Positions 45,668-54,384 of a stretch of 64,000 bases of DNA are shown here, piece by piece. The stretch covers positions 248,001 to 312,000 of the forward strand of contig NZ_JAJLQW010000001.1 in the NCBI RefSeq assembly GCF_025548535.1, read 5' to 3'. This stretch comes from Undibacterium sp. Jales W-56. GTDB taxonomy: Bacteria; Pseudomonadota; Gammaproteobacteria; Burkholderiales; Burkholderiaceae_D. A program made the translations under genes and the position numbers. The notes under the pieces were generated by a model, which had not been told where the DNA came from, made no database searches, and was given only the letters and a program-made list of their open reading frames with translations. Position 1 is the stretch's first letter. The number at the start of each line of letters is the position of its first letter.

Positions 45668-45875
45668 GACTTGAGGCAAAACGACAAGCTGCTCACCATA
45701 ATTCAAATTGAAACCGCAATCTGGGTGCGGCTTGCAGAGGTATTTCGTGCCAACAGGCCCACCCAGCTTGCAGAGGCATTTTAATACTGAAACGCCATGA
45801 AGCCGGTTCCTCTCTTGCCTTTTCTTTGTGTCTCCGCGTCTCTGTGGTGAGAGGTTTTGGTTTTTGCGTAAGTCT
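45668..45875 (+). repeat. MITE-like repeat, family 1, copy E
   Basis: The right end TTTTTGCGTAAGTC is intact. The left end is diverged (GACTTGAGGCAAAACGAC). The core GGTGCGGCTTGCAGAGGCAT-like segment and the TGTGTCTCCGCGTCTCTGTGG stretch match copies B and C. It fills the 268-base gap between the HTH gene and the patatin gene and holds no gene. Confidence 0.75.
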
Positions 45876-45925
45876 TAATTAAAATAAGCGAGGGCAGGAT
45901 TCCGGTTCCAATGGAAAAAGTCGCG

Positions 45926-48181
45926 CTACCAGACTGGCCCCAGGAAAAGATACGCAGTCGAATTGCCGCTGCGGGTCGCGCCGGCACCAAAGTACAAGGG
46001 ACCAAAGCGCGTGTCCATCGAGATGAAGGCGCTACCTGCCTGTTTTAAATTGCCGAACCGTAACGCCTGATTTGTCCCGAAGGCGCCACCTAATTCCGCT
46101 GAAAATCCCAGGCGAATCGCACCGCCGACGGTGGTCGGCATATCGCCCACGCGACGTGCCACGACGACCCGTCCCAACAACACGGAATTGCCATCCAGCG
46201 AATCCGCCGTGGTGCCCGATAAACGTAAGAAACCGCCAAGGCTGCTCGGTGCCAGGCCGCGTTGCGAGCGCGACCATTCGCCGTAAATGTGACCGGCCCA
46301 ATCGCCTGCTTGAAAAGCCGACAGTCCGGTAAGCGAGGAGCGTGCCAATGAAGGTTCGCCCACGCCTTTGCTGGGCGAGCGTTCCCACAACGCGGTCACC
46401 AGATTGCCGCGTACCGGGAAAGCCAGCGAATCCAGGGTGTCCAGGCGGAATTGTACGAACTGCGTGGTATCGTAATAGCGGACGCCCGGCGCTGCCGCGT
46501 CTTCCGGCAGGATCACGCTGTATTTGCCGAAACGGCGGCTGACGCCGAATTGCAGATCGCCCCAGTTATCGAATTGACGTCCCAGCACGACCGTGCCGCT
46601 GCTGTTATGCGCACTGACGCGGAACACTTTTTTACCTTGCTGGAACAGATCGACGGCAGTTCCGCCGAATTCGGCTGAAGGGGCCAGATACCACGGCGAA
46701 CTGGTGCCCAGCGGCTGCCATAATTGCGTGCCGATTTGCCGCTGACTGCCAAGTTTCGCCATGCTACGCAACTCGGCGCCATAGCTATTCAGCGACGAGG
46801 CCACATGCATCATGCTCAGCGCAAAGTGATTGTCATCCGAAAAATCGCTGGCTAACTCCAGGCCAAAACGCAGGCGGTTACGACTCGATTTGGATTCGCT
46901 CGGCTTGATCACGACATTTCTCTGGCCGTCGCTATCCGTGATTTCGGTTTCTATATTATCGATATCGCCGCGCCCGTATAAACGCGTCGTTGCCTGACGA
47001 ATCTGATCGGATGTCAGAGCCTGGCCGGTCTGCAATCCTGATTGGGCAATCAAAGCCTTGGGGTTGATGTATTGATTGCCCTGGACTTCGATTTTCGCGA
47101 TTGGCAATGCTTTGTTCGTGCCGCGTTCATCGTTGCTGGCTTCCAGTCTATGCTGGTCGAGCGCCGCATATTGTTCGGCGCTGACACTGAGATTTTTCAG
47201 TTGGTCCGTCATTTTGAGGGCGGCAATTTCTCCCGCATTAATCGCCCGTTCATGCAAGCCGAAATCCAGGAAGCTGATGCCCGATAAGTCAGGTGCGATC
47301 AAAATATCTTTGCCGGATAACTCCTTAATCGAGCGTTGCACATTTTGCTCAGTCAGGATCTGCAGCATTTGCTGCGCAACGCCGAAGGCACTGCTGATTT
47401 CGTTTTCTTTCGCCAAAGGCGTTCCGACATTCACCGCGATCACCACATCGGCCCCCATCGCGCGCGCCAGTTCTACCGGCAAATTGCTTACCAGGCCGCC
47501 ATCCACGACCAGGCGCTGATTCAAACGCACCGGAGCAAACACCCCAGGCACTGCCAGCGAGGCGCGCATACTCAGGAACAAGGGCGTGTCGCGCATTTCT
47601 ACCAATTCACCTGTCAGCAGATCGGAAGCGACCGAGCGAAAAGGCAGACCGAGCTGATTGATAGGTCGATCGCGCATCCCTTGCGGCAGCAGGCGGGTCA
47701 GCGCATGTTCCAATGCCGCATTACCGGCCGCGGCAGGCGGCAAGGACAAGCCGTTTTTGGTGACCGCGAGTTCAATCCGCGAGGGCAGCAGCAGATCTTC
47801 TTCCTTGCGGCGGAAATCCAGATCGTAGCGTGCAGGGCGATCGGCTAATACGCGGTCCCATGCGGTATTGCGGACGATTTGTTCCAACTCGCTGACCGAG
47901 CGCCCGGCGGCATACGCGCCTCCCACCACGGCCCCCATGCTGGTGCCAACCACGATATCCACCGGCACTCTTTGTGCACGCAAGGCGCGCAGCACACCGA
48001 TATGCGCAAAGCCACGCGCACCGCCACCGGACAGCACCAGCGCAATCTTTGGCCGGGGTGGCAAGGTGCTGACCTCCGCAGTTAAGGGGAGGGATTTCGG
48101 CTCGCTTTGCGCAAGCGAACAATTCGCAGAGACAATTAGAAACAGCGCATAACAAAGCGCTAAACCGCGACGGAGTGACAT
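45926..48181 (-). CDS. Patatin-like phospholipase with POTRA and beta-barrel (type Vd autotransporter)
   Basis: A 751-aa outer-membrane protein. After a signal peptide (MSLRRGLALCYALFLIVSANC) comes a patatin domain: oxyanion GGGARG at residues 52-57, nucleophile Ser81 in GTSMG, and Asp227 in VVDGGL. A POTRA-type domain follows (about 345-430, IAKIEVQGNQYINPKALI), then a 16-strand BamA/Omp85-type barrel ending LGPVW. This order matches PlpD of Pseudomonas, the type Vd system. The enzyme likely cuts phospholipids at or beyond the cell surface. A TTG six codons upstream is also possible. Followed by a MITE copy. Confidence 0.92.
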   Translation of the reverse strand: MSLRRGLALCYALFLIVSANCSLAQSEPKSLPLTAEVSTLPPRPKIALVLSGGGARGFAHIGVLRALRAQRVPVDIVVGTSMGAVVGGAYAAGRSVSELEQIVRNTAWDRVLADRPARYDLDFRRKEEDLLLPSRIELAVTKNGLSLPPAAAGNAALEHALTRLLPQGMRDRPINQLGLPFRSVASDLLTGELVEMRDTPLFLSMRASLAVPGVFAPVRLNQRLVVDGGLVSNLPVELARAMGADVVIAVNVGTPLAKENEISSAFGVAQQMLQILTEQNVQRSIKELSGKDILIAPDLSGISFLDFGLHERAINAGEIAALKMTDQLKNLSVSAEQYAALDQHRLEASNDERGTNKALPIAKIEVQGNQYINPKALIAQSGLQTGQALTSDQIRQATTRLYGRGDIDNIETEITDSDGQRNVVIKPSESKSSRNRLRFGLELASDFSDDNHFALSMMHVASSLNSYGAELRSMAKLGSQRQIGTQLWQPLGTSSPWYLAPSAEFGGTAVDLFQQGKKVFRVSAHNSSGTVVLGRQFDNWGDLQFGVSRRFGKYSVILPEDAAAPGVRYYDTTQFVQFRLDTLDSLAFPVRGNLVTALWERSPSKGVGEPSLARSSLTGLSAFQAGDWAGHIYGEWSRSQRGLAPSSLGGFLRLSGTTADSLDGNSVLLGRVVVARRVGDMPTTVGGAIRLGFSAELGGAFGTNQALRFGNLKQAGSAFISMDTRFGPLYFGAGATRSGNSTAYLFLGPVW

Positions 48182-48333
48182 GATGGACGGTACTTTCAAT
48201 AGACGCTTAGCAAGGTATTCAGTGCTTAAGCATGTAAGGATTTGACATCAGTAAAAATAGTCAGAAGCGCCAGAGTATAGCGTTGTGATAACGGTAAAGT
48301 GCAATGCATTTGAAATAGATTCTGCTTTCTCGT

Positions 48334-48365
48334 AAAAAAATACCGGGAGCATCAGCTCCCGGTAT
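48334..48365 (-). terminator. Terminator of the S41-protease/lipoprotein operon
   Basis: A perfect 11-bp stem ATACCGGGAGC / GCTCCCGGTAT with a 4-base loop (ATCA), followed on the minus strand by a run of seven T. Confidence 0.92.
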
Positions 48366-48392
48366 GGTGTTACTTTGATCGCTAATCCTGCT

Positions 48393-48782
48393 CTATTCAG
48401 GCTTGCATGCTGCCAGACTTAATCGACTTTCTTTGGCAGGATGCTGTGAAGTAGCTTTATACAGCAGCCAGCAATCTTTGCCCCTGATAACCAGTTTGAA
48501 CAGATGGGCTGGCGGCTCTATCACCCGGCCTTGCAATAACTGGCCTGATTCGTCATATCTCGGTGTTCTCACAAAGGCAAACTGACTGCTGTCAAGCAGC
48601 GTATTATCTGCCAGCGAGACCGATGGCAGACCTAGCATGCCTGCAACTTCCTTTTGCAATTCCTGCTTGACCCCGGTATTCATTGCCAGCAAACGTGCAG
48701 GCACGTCAGGCTGAGGGGTGAAAGCCTGACATGCACTGATGCTTGCCACCGAAAATAATAGGCAGATACGCAAATTTTTCAT
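48393..48782 (-). CDS. Small predicted lipoprotein
   Basis: A 129-aa protein with a signal peptide and a possible lipobox (SISACQA, Cys18). The mature part has two further cysteines (KDCWLL and AACKPE) that could form a disulfide. Its ATG overlaps the stop of the S41 protease gene by four bases, so the two are made together. No family recognised; a partner or substrate of the protease is a reasonable guess. Confidence 0.68.
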   Translation of the reverse strand: MKNLRICLLFSVASISACQAFTPQPDVPARLLAMNTGVKQELQKEVAGMLGLPSVSLADNTLLDSSQFAFVRTPRYDESGQLLQGRVIEPPAHLFKLVIRGKDCWLLYKATSQHPAKESRLSLAACKPE

Positions 48783-50284
48783 CGTGGTTTGCTGTAGATA
48801 GCGATTTCTTTCACCATTGGGCGAACCAATTGCATGGCGCTGGACATCGCTTCGGATCTCAATTGCAAACCGGTGCTGGATGCCGGGCAGGTTTTGGTAT
48901 TCCGGTAGCTCAGTGCCGCCGCCAGTTGAGCTTCTGCGGGATCACCTAACGCATGGGAAAAATCATCCGCCACCTTGCACGTTGCCGGGATACCGTCTGC
49001 ATAATCGCCATACCCCTTATTATTGATGCCTTTAAATTGAATCGCAAAGTAGGTCGTGCCACAATTGGGCGTCGGGTTGTAACCGTAAGGTTTGCCGCAG
49101 GTTTGAGCACCGATCAGGTTGACTTCTAAATCAATCCCTTGCAGACCATTGATAATAGCCTCACTCGCGGAGCAAGTATTCGCACTCGTCAGTATAGTGA
49201 CGCGTTTTAAACCGAGGTAAGGCAAGGCTTTACCACCGATACCGGCCTTAGAGTCGTAACCCACTGCGGTCGAGTAAAACGGTGTTGCCGGTTCTGGTGG
49301 AGTCTTGTCGTTGCGTATCAGTTGATCAAAAGTTTTTCCACTGGTTGCCGCCGGACCTGCAATCATGTAGGACAGTTCGCTGGCAATCGCCAGCAGCCCG
49401 CCGCCGTTATAACGCAGATCCAGGACCAGATCGCTGATATTCGCTGCTTTCAATTGGGTAATCGCATTCACTAATTGCAATTCCGAGACCACATTATGGT
49501 CGTTAAAAGTCAGATAACCGACTTTGCCGGTGGGCGTGTCGATGGTCTTCACATTTTGCACCGGAGTCGTGAAGACATTCCCTGCCGCGATAGTGAAAGT
49601 CAGATTGCTGCCATTGCGGCTGATGACGAATTTGTGTATTTCGCCATCCTTGGATGGGAATAATCCCCCATTGAGGATGGCAATCGTAGTGCTGTCCGTG
49701 CCATTGAGGAAGTCAGCATCATCAACGCTAATCAATTTATCGCCACGCATCAAGCCCGCCTTGGCGGCAGCAGAATCCGGCTCCAGCGTTGTCACGATCC
49801 AGTTGCGTGGCGTGACATTACGAGTGCTGCGCGACCAATGGATACCGTAACCGAATTCAACGCCTGCCTGCAATATGGCATTCCAGTCAGCGGTTGGATA
49901 AGTAAAATGGAATTGATCCTTGGGCGTGCCGGACGGGGTAATCGCAGTGGTTTTCAAGACGTTGAAATAATCAATCGCGGTGTTGTAACTTGCAGGATTC
50001 AGTGTTGTCGGGACTTCTGCATACCATAGATAGGTTTCATCTATCCATGAGCGTAACCAGGTCTTTTCGTTGCTTAAGCTTCCCTGCCTGTCTGGATAGG
50101 GCAGATTATTGTTATAAGGATCGGTTCCTGTACGTGGTGATTGGCAAAAATTCGCTACCGAGCTGGATGGCGGTAAAACCGCTGATCCCGATGTATCGGG
50201 AATAGCGGATGAACCTCCGCCGCCGCATGCGGCAAGGACGGATGAGGCGGCGATCGTTAAAGCGATTAATTTAAAAGATTTCAT
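48779..50284 (-). CDS. S41-family peptidase lipoprotein with PDZ domain
   Basis: A 501-aa predicted lipoprotein (lipobox VLAACGGGG, Cys20). A PDZ segment (DSAAAKAGLMRGDKLISVDD) at about residues 165-200 precedes the C-terminal-processing-protease domain, with LVLDLRYNGGG and the catalytic serine in NTCSASEAIINGL. The lysine of the dyad is probably in GKPYGYNP. It likely cuts damaged or C-terminally tagged envelope proteins. The glycine-serine linker after the lipobox suits a surface or periplasmic tether. Confidence 0.88.
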   Translation of the reverse strand: MKSFKLIALTIAASSVLAACGGGGSSAIPDTSGSAVLPPSSSVANFCQSPRTGTDPYNNNLPYPDRQGSLSNEKTWLRSWIDETYLWYAEVPTTLNPASYNTAIDYFNVLKTTAITPSGTPKDQFHFTYPTADWNAILQAGVEFGYGIHWSRSTRNVTPRNWIVTTLEPDSAAAKAGLMRGDKLISVDDADFLNGTDSTTIAILNGGLFPSKDGEIHKFVISRNGSNLTFTIAAGNVFTTPVQNVKTIDTPTGKVGYLTFNDHNVVSELQLVNAITQLKAANISDLVLDLRYNGGGLLAIASELSYMIAGPAATSGKTFDQLIRNDKTPPEPATPFYSTAVGYDSKAGIGGKALPYLGLKRVTILTSANTCSASEAIINGLQGIDLEVNLIGAQTCGKPYGYNPTPNCGTTYFAIQFKGINNKGYGDYADGIPATCKVADDFSHALGDPAEAQLAAALSYRNTKTCPASSTGLQLRSEAMSSAMQLVRPMVKEIAIYSKPR

Positions 50285-50561
50285 CTAGGTTGGATGTCAA
50301 ATTAGTGAGTGTTACACAATGATCTGTTCGCTCAAAATCCAGCAGGCCGATTTTGGCAAAGCAGTATGATGCACTATAGAGTTGTAAAAATATATAAGGT
50401 AATTAACTATTTTTTACATTTCTCTGGAGTCGGCTCTCTAAAAATTCTAACGCGAATCCAGAAAAAATCCATTACGGCAGGGTGTACTTGTATCGTGTTT
50501 GACGGGTAATGTGCGGGCATTCTTAAAGCATGGTGCGCAATCGATCGCTACGCAAGGCTGG

Positions 50562-51125
50562 CTAATTCCTTGGATTTACCAGGGAATTCAATACATGGTC
50601 ACGCCACACGCCGTTGATCTTCAGGTACGATTTCGCCAGGCCTTCGCGCTCAAATCCCAGCCGCTGCAAGACTGCGGCGCTGCGGGTATTTTCAGGCAGA
50701 TGATTCGCCATGATGCGGTGCAGCCCTTGTTGCTCGAACATATGCCGGATCGCTGCTTGCAAGGCTTCCTGCATATAACCCTGACCTTCGTGTTCTGCTG
50801 CGATTGCGTAGCCGAGATGGCCGGCCTGGAAGATGCCGCGCACGATGTTGTTGAAGTTGCAGGCGCCGATCATCCTGGCTTCATTCTGTTTGAAAATCGC
50901 GAGGTAGAGCGCTTGCCCCGATTCCATGCTGAGCCAGTTACCGGTCAGTCTTTGCTGGCATTGTTCTATGCTGAAAAAGCTTTCTTCCCTGGCGGGTTCC
51001 CAAGGTGCAAGGTGAGTACGATTGGCCAGCAGAAAGTCTTGCAGGATAGCGGCATCCTGGGGCGCCAGCGTGTGCAAATCCAGGCGCGCCGTTGTCAATG
51101 CCGTTATCAATACAGTGGATGACAT
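50562..51125 (-). CDS. RimJ-type GNAT N-acetyltransferase
   Basis: A 187-aa GNAT acetyltransferase of the RimJ/RimL kind, which acetylates N-terminal amino groups of ribosomal or other proteins. The family features are LDLHTLAPQDAAILQDFLLA, the acetyl-CoA segment LGYAIAAEHEGQGYMQEAL and NHLPENTRSAAVLQRLGF. The longer frame upstream (to 51365) overlaps sugE in another frame and is not used. Its start lies 14 bases from the sugE stop. Confidence 0.9.
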   Translation of the reverse strand: MSSTVLITALTTARLDLHTLAPQDAAILQDFLLANRTHLAPWEPAREESFFSIEQCQQRLTGNWLSMESGQALYLAIFKQNEARMIGACNFNNIVRGIFQAGHLGYAIAAEHEGQGYMQEALQAAIRHMFEQQGLHRIMANHLPENTRSAAVLQRLGFEREGLAKSYLKINGVWRDHVLNSLVNPRN

Positions 51126-51139
51126 CGCAGCCCCGCTTA

Positions 51140-51451
51140 CTACAAGAATTTCAATCCGGCGATGCCCGCGATGATCAGGCCCATGCACAGCAAGCGGGTC
51201 GCAGTAGCCGGATCGCCGAACAAGATGATGCCAAGGACCACGGTGCCCACCGCGCCGATGCCAGTCCAGACCGCGTAGGCAGTGCCGACCGGCAGGGTTT
51301 TCATGGCGATAGACAGTAACCAGACGCTGGCTGCCATCGCTGCAATCGTGCCCAGCGATGGCCACAGGCGAGAAAAATTATCGGTGTATTTAAGTCCGAT
51401 TGCCCAGACGACTTCGAGCAAGCCAGCGATGAATAAAATTAACCAGGCCAT
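51140..51451 (-). CDS. sugE: SMR-family guanidinium exporter SugE/Gdx
   Basis: A 103-aa four-helix small multidrug resistance protein. The sequence is close to E. coli SugE (Gdx): [20 protein letters not shown] with the membrane Glu13, and [20 protein letters not shown]. Characterised relatives export guanidinium in exchange for protons. No guanidine riboswitch was seen in the 115 bases before it. It shares the minus strand with the acetyltransferase downstream. Confidence 0.93.
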   Translation of the reverse strand: MAWLILFIAGLLEVVWAIGLKYTDNFSRLWPSLGTIAAMAASVWLLSIAMKTLPVGTAYAVWTGIGAVGTVVLGIILFGDPATATRLLCMGLIIAGIAGLKFL

Positions 51452-51566
51452 CGATATTTGAGGGTTGAGAGTAAAGGTTAAAAGGCGGATCTGCATTAAT
51501 TCGACACAAGGATTCAGCGCTTGAAGAAGCCAGTTGATCCGGGTCTAAAAGGCTGTAATGCTGGGC

Positions 51567-52511
51567 TTATTGCGCGCTGGCGGCTTCGTCCAGCATCGAT
51601 ACGCCGGGCAAATCGCAAGCGAGTACTGCCTGGCGGATCGCTTCAATCGCGGCCTGGCGGGTAAAGCTCTTGCGCCAGGCGATGACTACCCGACGGTTCG
51701 GTGCGGGTGCGCTGAACGGCAGGTAACGCAACATGCCATCCTTGGTATCCAGATCGGGCACCGATGCCATCGGCAACACGGTGATGCCGATGCCGGAGGC
51801 CACCATGTGACGGATGGTCTCTAATGACGAGCCTTCGAAGCTGCGGGCGATGCCGTCGCCTGCGGTGGAGAAGCGCGCCATTTCTGGACAGACTTCCAGA
51901 ACCTGGTCGCGGAAGCAATGACCATTGCCAAGCAGGAGCATGGTTTCGGACTTCAGTTCTTCGGTCGAGATTTCGGTGCGGTCGGCCCAGACGTGATCGC
52001 GCGGGGTGGCAACCACAAAAGGTTCGTCATACAAGGCTTGCACCATCATGCCCTGATCGGGTAAAGGCAAGGCCATGATCGCCGCATCGAGTTCGCCCTG
52101 GCGCAACAGTTCCATCAATTTGACGGTGAAATTTTCTTGCAAGACCAGCGGCATTTGCGGTACTTGCCTGATCATGGTCTTGACCAGGGTCGGCAGCAAA
52201 TACGGACCTATCGTATAAATCACGCCGAGGCGGAAGGGGCCTGCCAGAGGGTCTTTATTCTGTTTGGCGATTTCTTTGATGGCGGCTGTTTGTTCGAGTA
52301 CACGCTCGGCCTGCGCGACAATCTGGGCACCCAAAGGCGTGGTCGAGACCTCGGTGCCGCCGCGTTCAAAAATCGTGACGCCCAATTCTTCTTCGAGTTT
52401 TTTGATGGCGACAGACAAGGTCGGCTGCGCGACAAAACAGGCTTCGGCGGCGTGACCAAAGTGCTTTTGGCGAGCGACTGCGACGATGTATTTTAATTCT
52501 GTGAGTGTCAT
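51567..52511 (-). CDS. oxyR: Peroxide-sensing LysR-type regulator OxyR
   Basis: A 314-aa OxyR: winged HTH (residues 1-60, FGHAAEACFVAQPTLSVAIK) and redox domain. The two cysteines that form the peroxide-sensing disulfide are Cys199 (GHCFRDQ) and Cys208 (LEVCPE), the same numbers as in E. coli. It normally activates catalase and alkyl-hydroperoxide reductase genes, none of which lie in the window. Its proximity to recG is usual in betaproteobacteria. Confidence 0.96.
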   Translation of the reverse strand: MTLTELKYIVAVARQKHFGHAAEACFVAQPTLSVAIKKLEEELGVTIFERGGTEVSTTPLGAQIVAQAERVLEQTAAIKEIAKQNKDPLAGPFRLGVIYTIGPYLLPTLVKTMIRQVPQMPLVLQENFTVKLMELLRQGELDAAIMALPLPDQGMMVQALYDEPFVVATPRDHVWADRTEISTEELKSETMLLLGNGHCFRDQVLEVCPEMARFSTAGDGIARSFEGSSLETIRHMVASGIGITVLPMASVPDLDTKDGMLRYLPFSAPAPNRRVVIAWRKSFTRQAAIEAIRQAVLACDLPGVSMLDEAASAQ

Positions 52512-52800
52512 GTTGCTAGTGTGGCACAGACTTTTACCAACGTCAGCAAGTGCGTGACCAGGTTTCGTCTAAAATGGCAGAAATAGGGGGAGTATTTTTA
52601 AATCACGCGATATTATATGCGGGATAAGGCATGAATATAGCAATACTGCATAGGAGTATTAATTTCGTTGACTTGTCTGAAAAGCAAAATATAGTGCAAT
52701 TTTGTAGACGAATTCTGATATCTGTTCTTACCGCAATGATGGTAGTCAGTACCCATGAGCTTGCATGGGCACTGACATGCATAAGAGATCGCGCTCCCGT

Positions 52801-53712
52801 TCAGTCTGACATCTGACTCATCGCGCGCGTCAATTCGGCATGACCCTGGGCCATGCCGCTTTCCGGTACGATTTCGCCGTCGCGCTTTTTGATGTCGGCC
52901 AGTTGTGCCGCCAGGCGCTCTGGCGCATCGTCGCCGCGACCTATCCATGCACCCTGGGTCAGCGTGATATGCGCAGCCTCAAAGCTGCCGGCACCGGCGC
53001 ATAAAATGGTGCGGGTCGGTGCGTTTTCAGCCGCCAGCACCAGCATGGCCGGCACGACATCGGATGCTTGCAGAGCTTGCAGCATCGCTTCCGGGAACAG
53101 GCTTTCTGTCATGCGGGTCGCTGCGGTGGGAGCCAGGCTGTTGACGCGGATATCGTACTTCGCGCCTTCCAATGCCAGGGTTTGCATCAAGCCGACCAGT
53201 GCCAGCTTGGCTGCGCCGTAATTGGATTGACCGAAATTACCGTACAAACCGGAGGACGAAGTCGTCATCACGATACGACCGTATTTTTGCTCAATCATGA
53301 ATGGCCAGACCGCTTTACAGCAATGGACGGCACCCATCAGGTGCACATCGAGCACGAGTTTAAAATCGTCGAGTTCCATCTTGGCAAAGCTCTTGTCGCG
53401 CAAAATGCCGGCATTGTTGACCAGTATATCGATCCGGCCCCAGGTATCGACGGCTTGCTTGACCATCGCCTGCACCGCGACGAAATCCGTGACCGAGGCG
53501 CCATTGGCAATCGCTTCGCCACCGGCTTGCCGGATTTCTTCGACCACCGCCAGGGCCGCGGCAGATGAACCGCCGGAACCGTCACGCGCACCGCCGAGAT
53601 CATTGACCACCACTTTGGCGCCGCGTTTGGCTAATGCCAATGCGTGTTCACGACCCAAACCGCCACCCGCACCCGTCACGATGGCCACCCGGCCTTTGAA
53701 ATCGATCGTCAT
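52801..53712 (-). CDS. SDR-family 3-hydroxyacyl-CoA dehydrogenase-like protein
   Basis: A 303-aa short-chain dehydrogenase. The cofactor motif is VTGAGGGLGREHALALA, followed by VNDLGGARDGSGGSSAAA, NNAGILRDKSF and the catalytic Ser/Tyr/Lys in TSSSGLYGNFGQSNYGAAK. These match the (3R)-hydroxyacyl-CoA dehydrogenase part of type-2 multifunctional beta-oxidation enzymes. Likely fatty-acid or sterol-like acyl chain metabolism; the substrate is unknown. It stands alone between oxyR and the GNAT gene. Confidence 0.88.
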   Translation of the reverse strand: MTIDFKGRVAIVTGAGGGLGREHALALAKRGAKVVVNDLGGARDGSGGSSAAALAVVEEIRQAGGEAIANGASVTDFVAVQAMVKQAVDTWGRIDILVNNAGILRDKSFAKMELDDFKLVLDVHLMGAVHCCKAVWPFMIEQKYGRIVMTTSSSGLYGNFGQSNYGAAKLALVGLMQTLALEGAKYDIRVNSLAPTAATRMTESLFPEAMLQALQASDVVPAMLVLAAENAPTRTILCAGAGSFEAAHITLTQGAWIGRGDDAPERLAAQLADIKKRDGEIVPESGMAQGHAELTRAMSQMSD

Positions 53713-53758
53713 GTTTTACCCTTTAGAAGTGAAGTCGAAATAAAAAAGTACGACTATT

Positions 53759-54271
53759 CTATTTTAGTTTGTCGTCTGAATTGGCTGACGCCGCTAATTT
53801 TTTTTGCATCATGATCGCGCCGCCCATTGCCGGGTCTAATTCGTAACCCGCAAAGCCCAGGCTCTGATAGATTCCCTTGGCCAGATGATTGCCTTCGAGG
53901 ACTTCGAGGGTCATTTTGCAACACCCATGTTCACGGGCCAGCTGTTCGATGTGGTTCAGGATCAGTTTGGACAATCCCAGACCGCGAAACTCATCGAGTA
54001 CGCCGAGATCATGGATGTTCAATAAAGGCTGGCATGCAAAAGTCGAAAAGCCTTCAAAGCAAATACTGAAACCCGCCGCCTGCCCATCGACATAGGCGAG
54101 CACCGCATGCACGTTGCTGCGTTTTTGTAATTCCGGAATCAGGTTGGCGCGGGCAAATGCCGACAGCGGATCGCTGCCGCCCATGCGGTCGGATGCATAA
54201 GCGTTAAGCAGCATGAGCAGATCCTGTGCATGCTGGGGATGGTGCAGGTCGGCGTTGATGATGGTGTTCAT
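53759..54271 (-). CDS. GNAT-family N-acetyltransferase
   Basis: A 170-aa acetyltransferase. The acetyl-CoA binding segment is LGVLDEFRGLGLSKLILNHI, with NHLAKGIYQSLGFAGYEL near the C terminus. Substrate unknown. It lies downstream of recG on the same strand, separated by 113 bases that hold a perfect 30-bp palindrome. Confidence 0.88.
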   Translation of the reverse strand: MNTIINADLHHPQHAQDLLMLLNAYASDRMGGSDPLSAFARANLIPELQKRSNVHAVLAYVDGQAAGFSICFEGFSTFACQPLLNIHDLGVLDEFRGLGLSKLILNHIEQLAREHGCCKMTLEVLEGNHLAKGIYQSLGFAGYELDPAMGGAIMMQKKLAASANSDDKLK

Positions 54272-54328
54272 GGGCAGATTTTTGTGTGTTTGTGTTTATA
54301 AGATATTTGTTGTTGAGTACTTGCTTTT

Positions 54329-54358
54329 CACCCCTCTCCCGCGCGCGGGAGAGGGGTG
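54329..54358. repeat. Perfect 30-bp palindrome between recG and the GNAT gene
   Basis: Each half reads CACCCCTCTCCCGCG and its exact inverse, with no spacer. There is no strong T tract on the minus strand. It resembles the CCCTCTCCC...GGGAGAGGG type of interspersed palindrome, and could also act as a terminator or pause for recG. Confidence 0.7.
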
Positions 54359-54384
54359 TGATGTGTTGGGTTTGAATAAGCAAA

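Noticed and set aside
50562-51365. A 267-residue frame suggesting a fusion or frameshift upstream of the acetyltransferase
   Set aside because: The extra 80 N-terminal residues overlap sugE in another frame and have no protein-like pattern; the ATG at 51125 gives a normal RimJ-type protein.
51452-51566. Guanidine riboswitch before sugE
   Set aside because: None of the conserved guanidine-I words I know were visible in the 115-base leader; the space is also short.
52631-52816. A 61-codon frame on + between oxyR and the SDR gene
   Set aside because: It runs into the end of the convergent SDR gene, has no recognisable family and only a weak GGGA six bases upstream; the TTGACT inside it has no matching -10 box.
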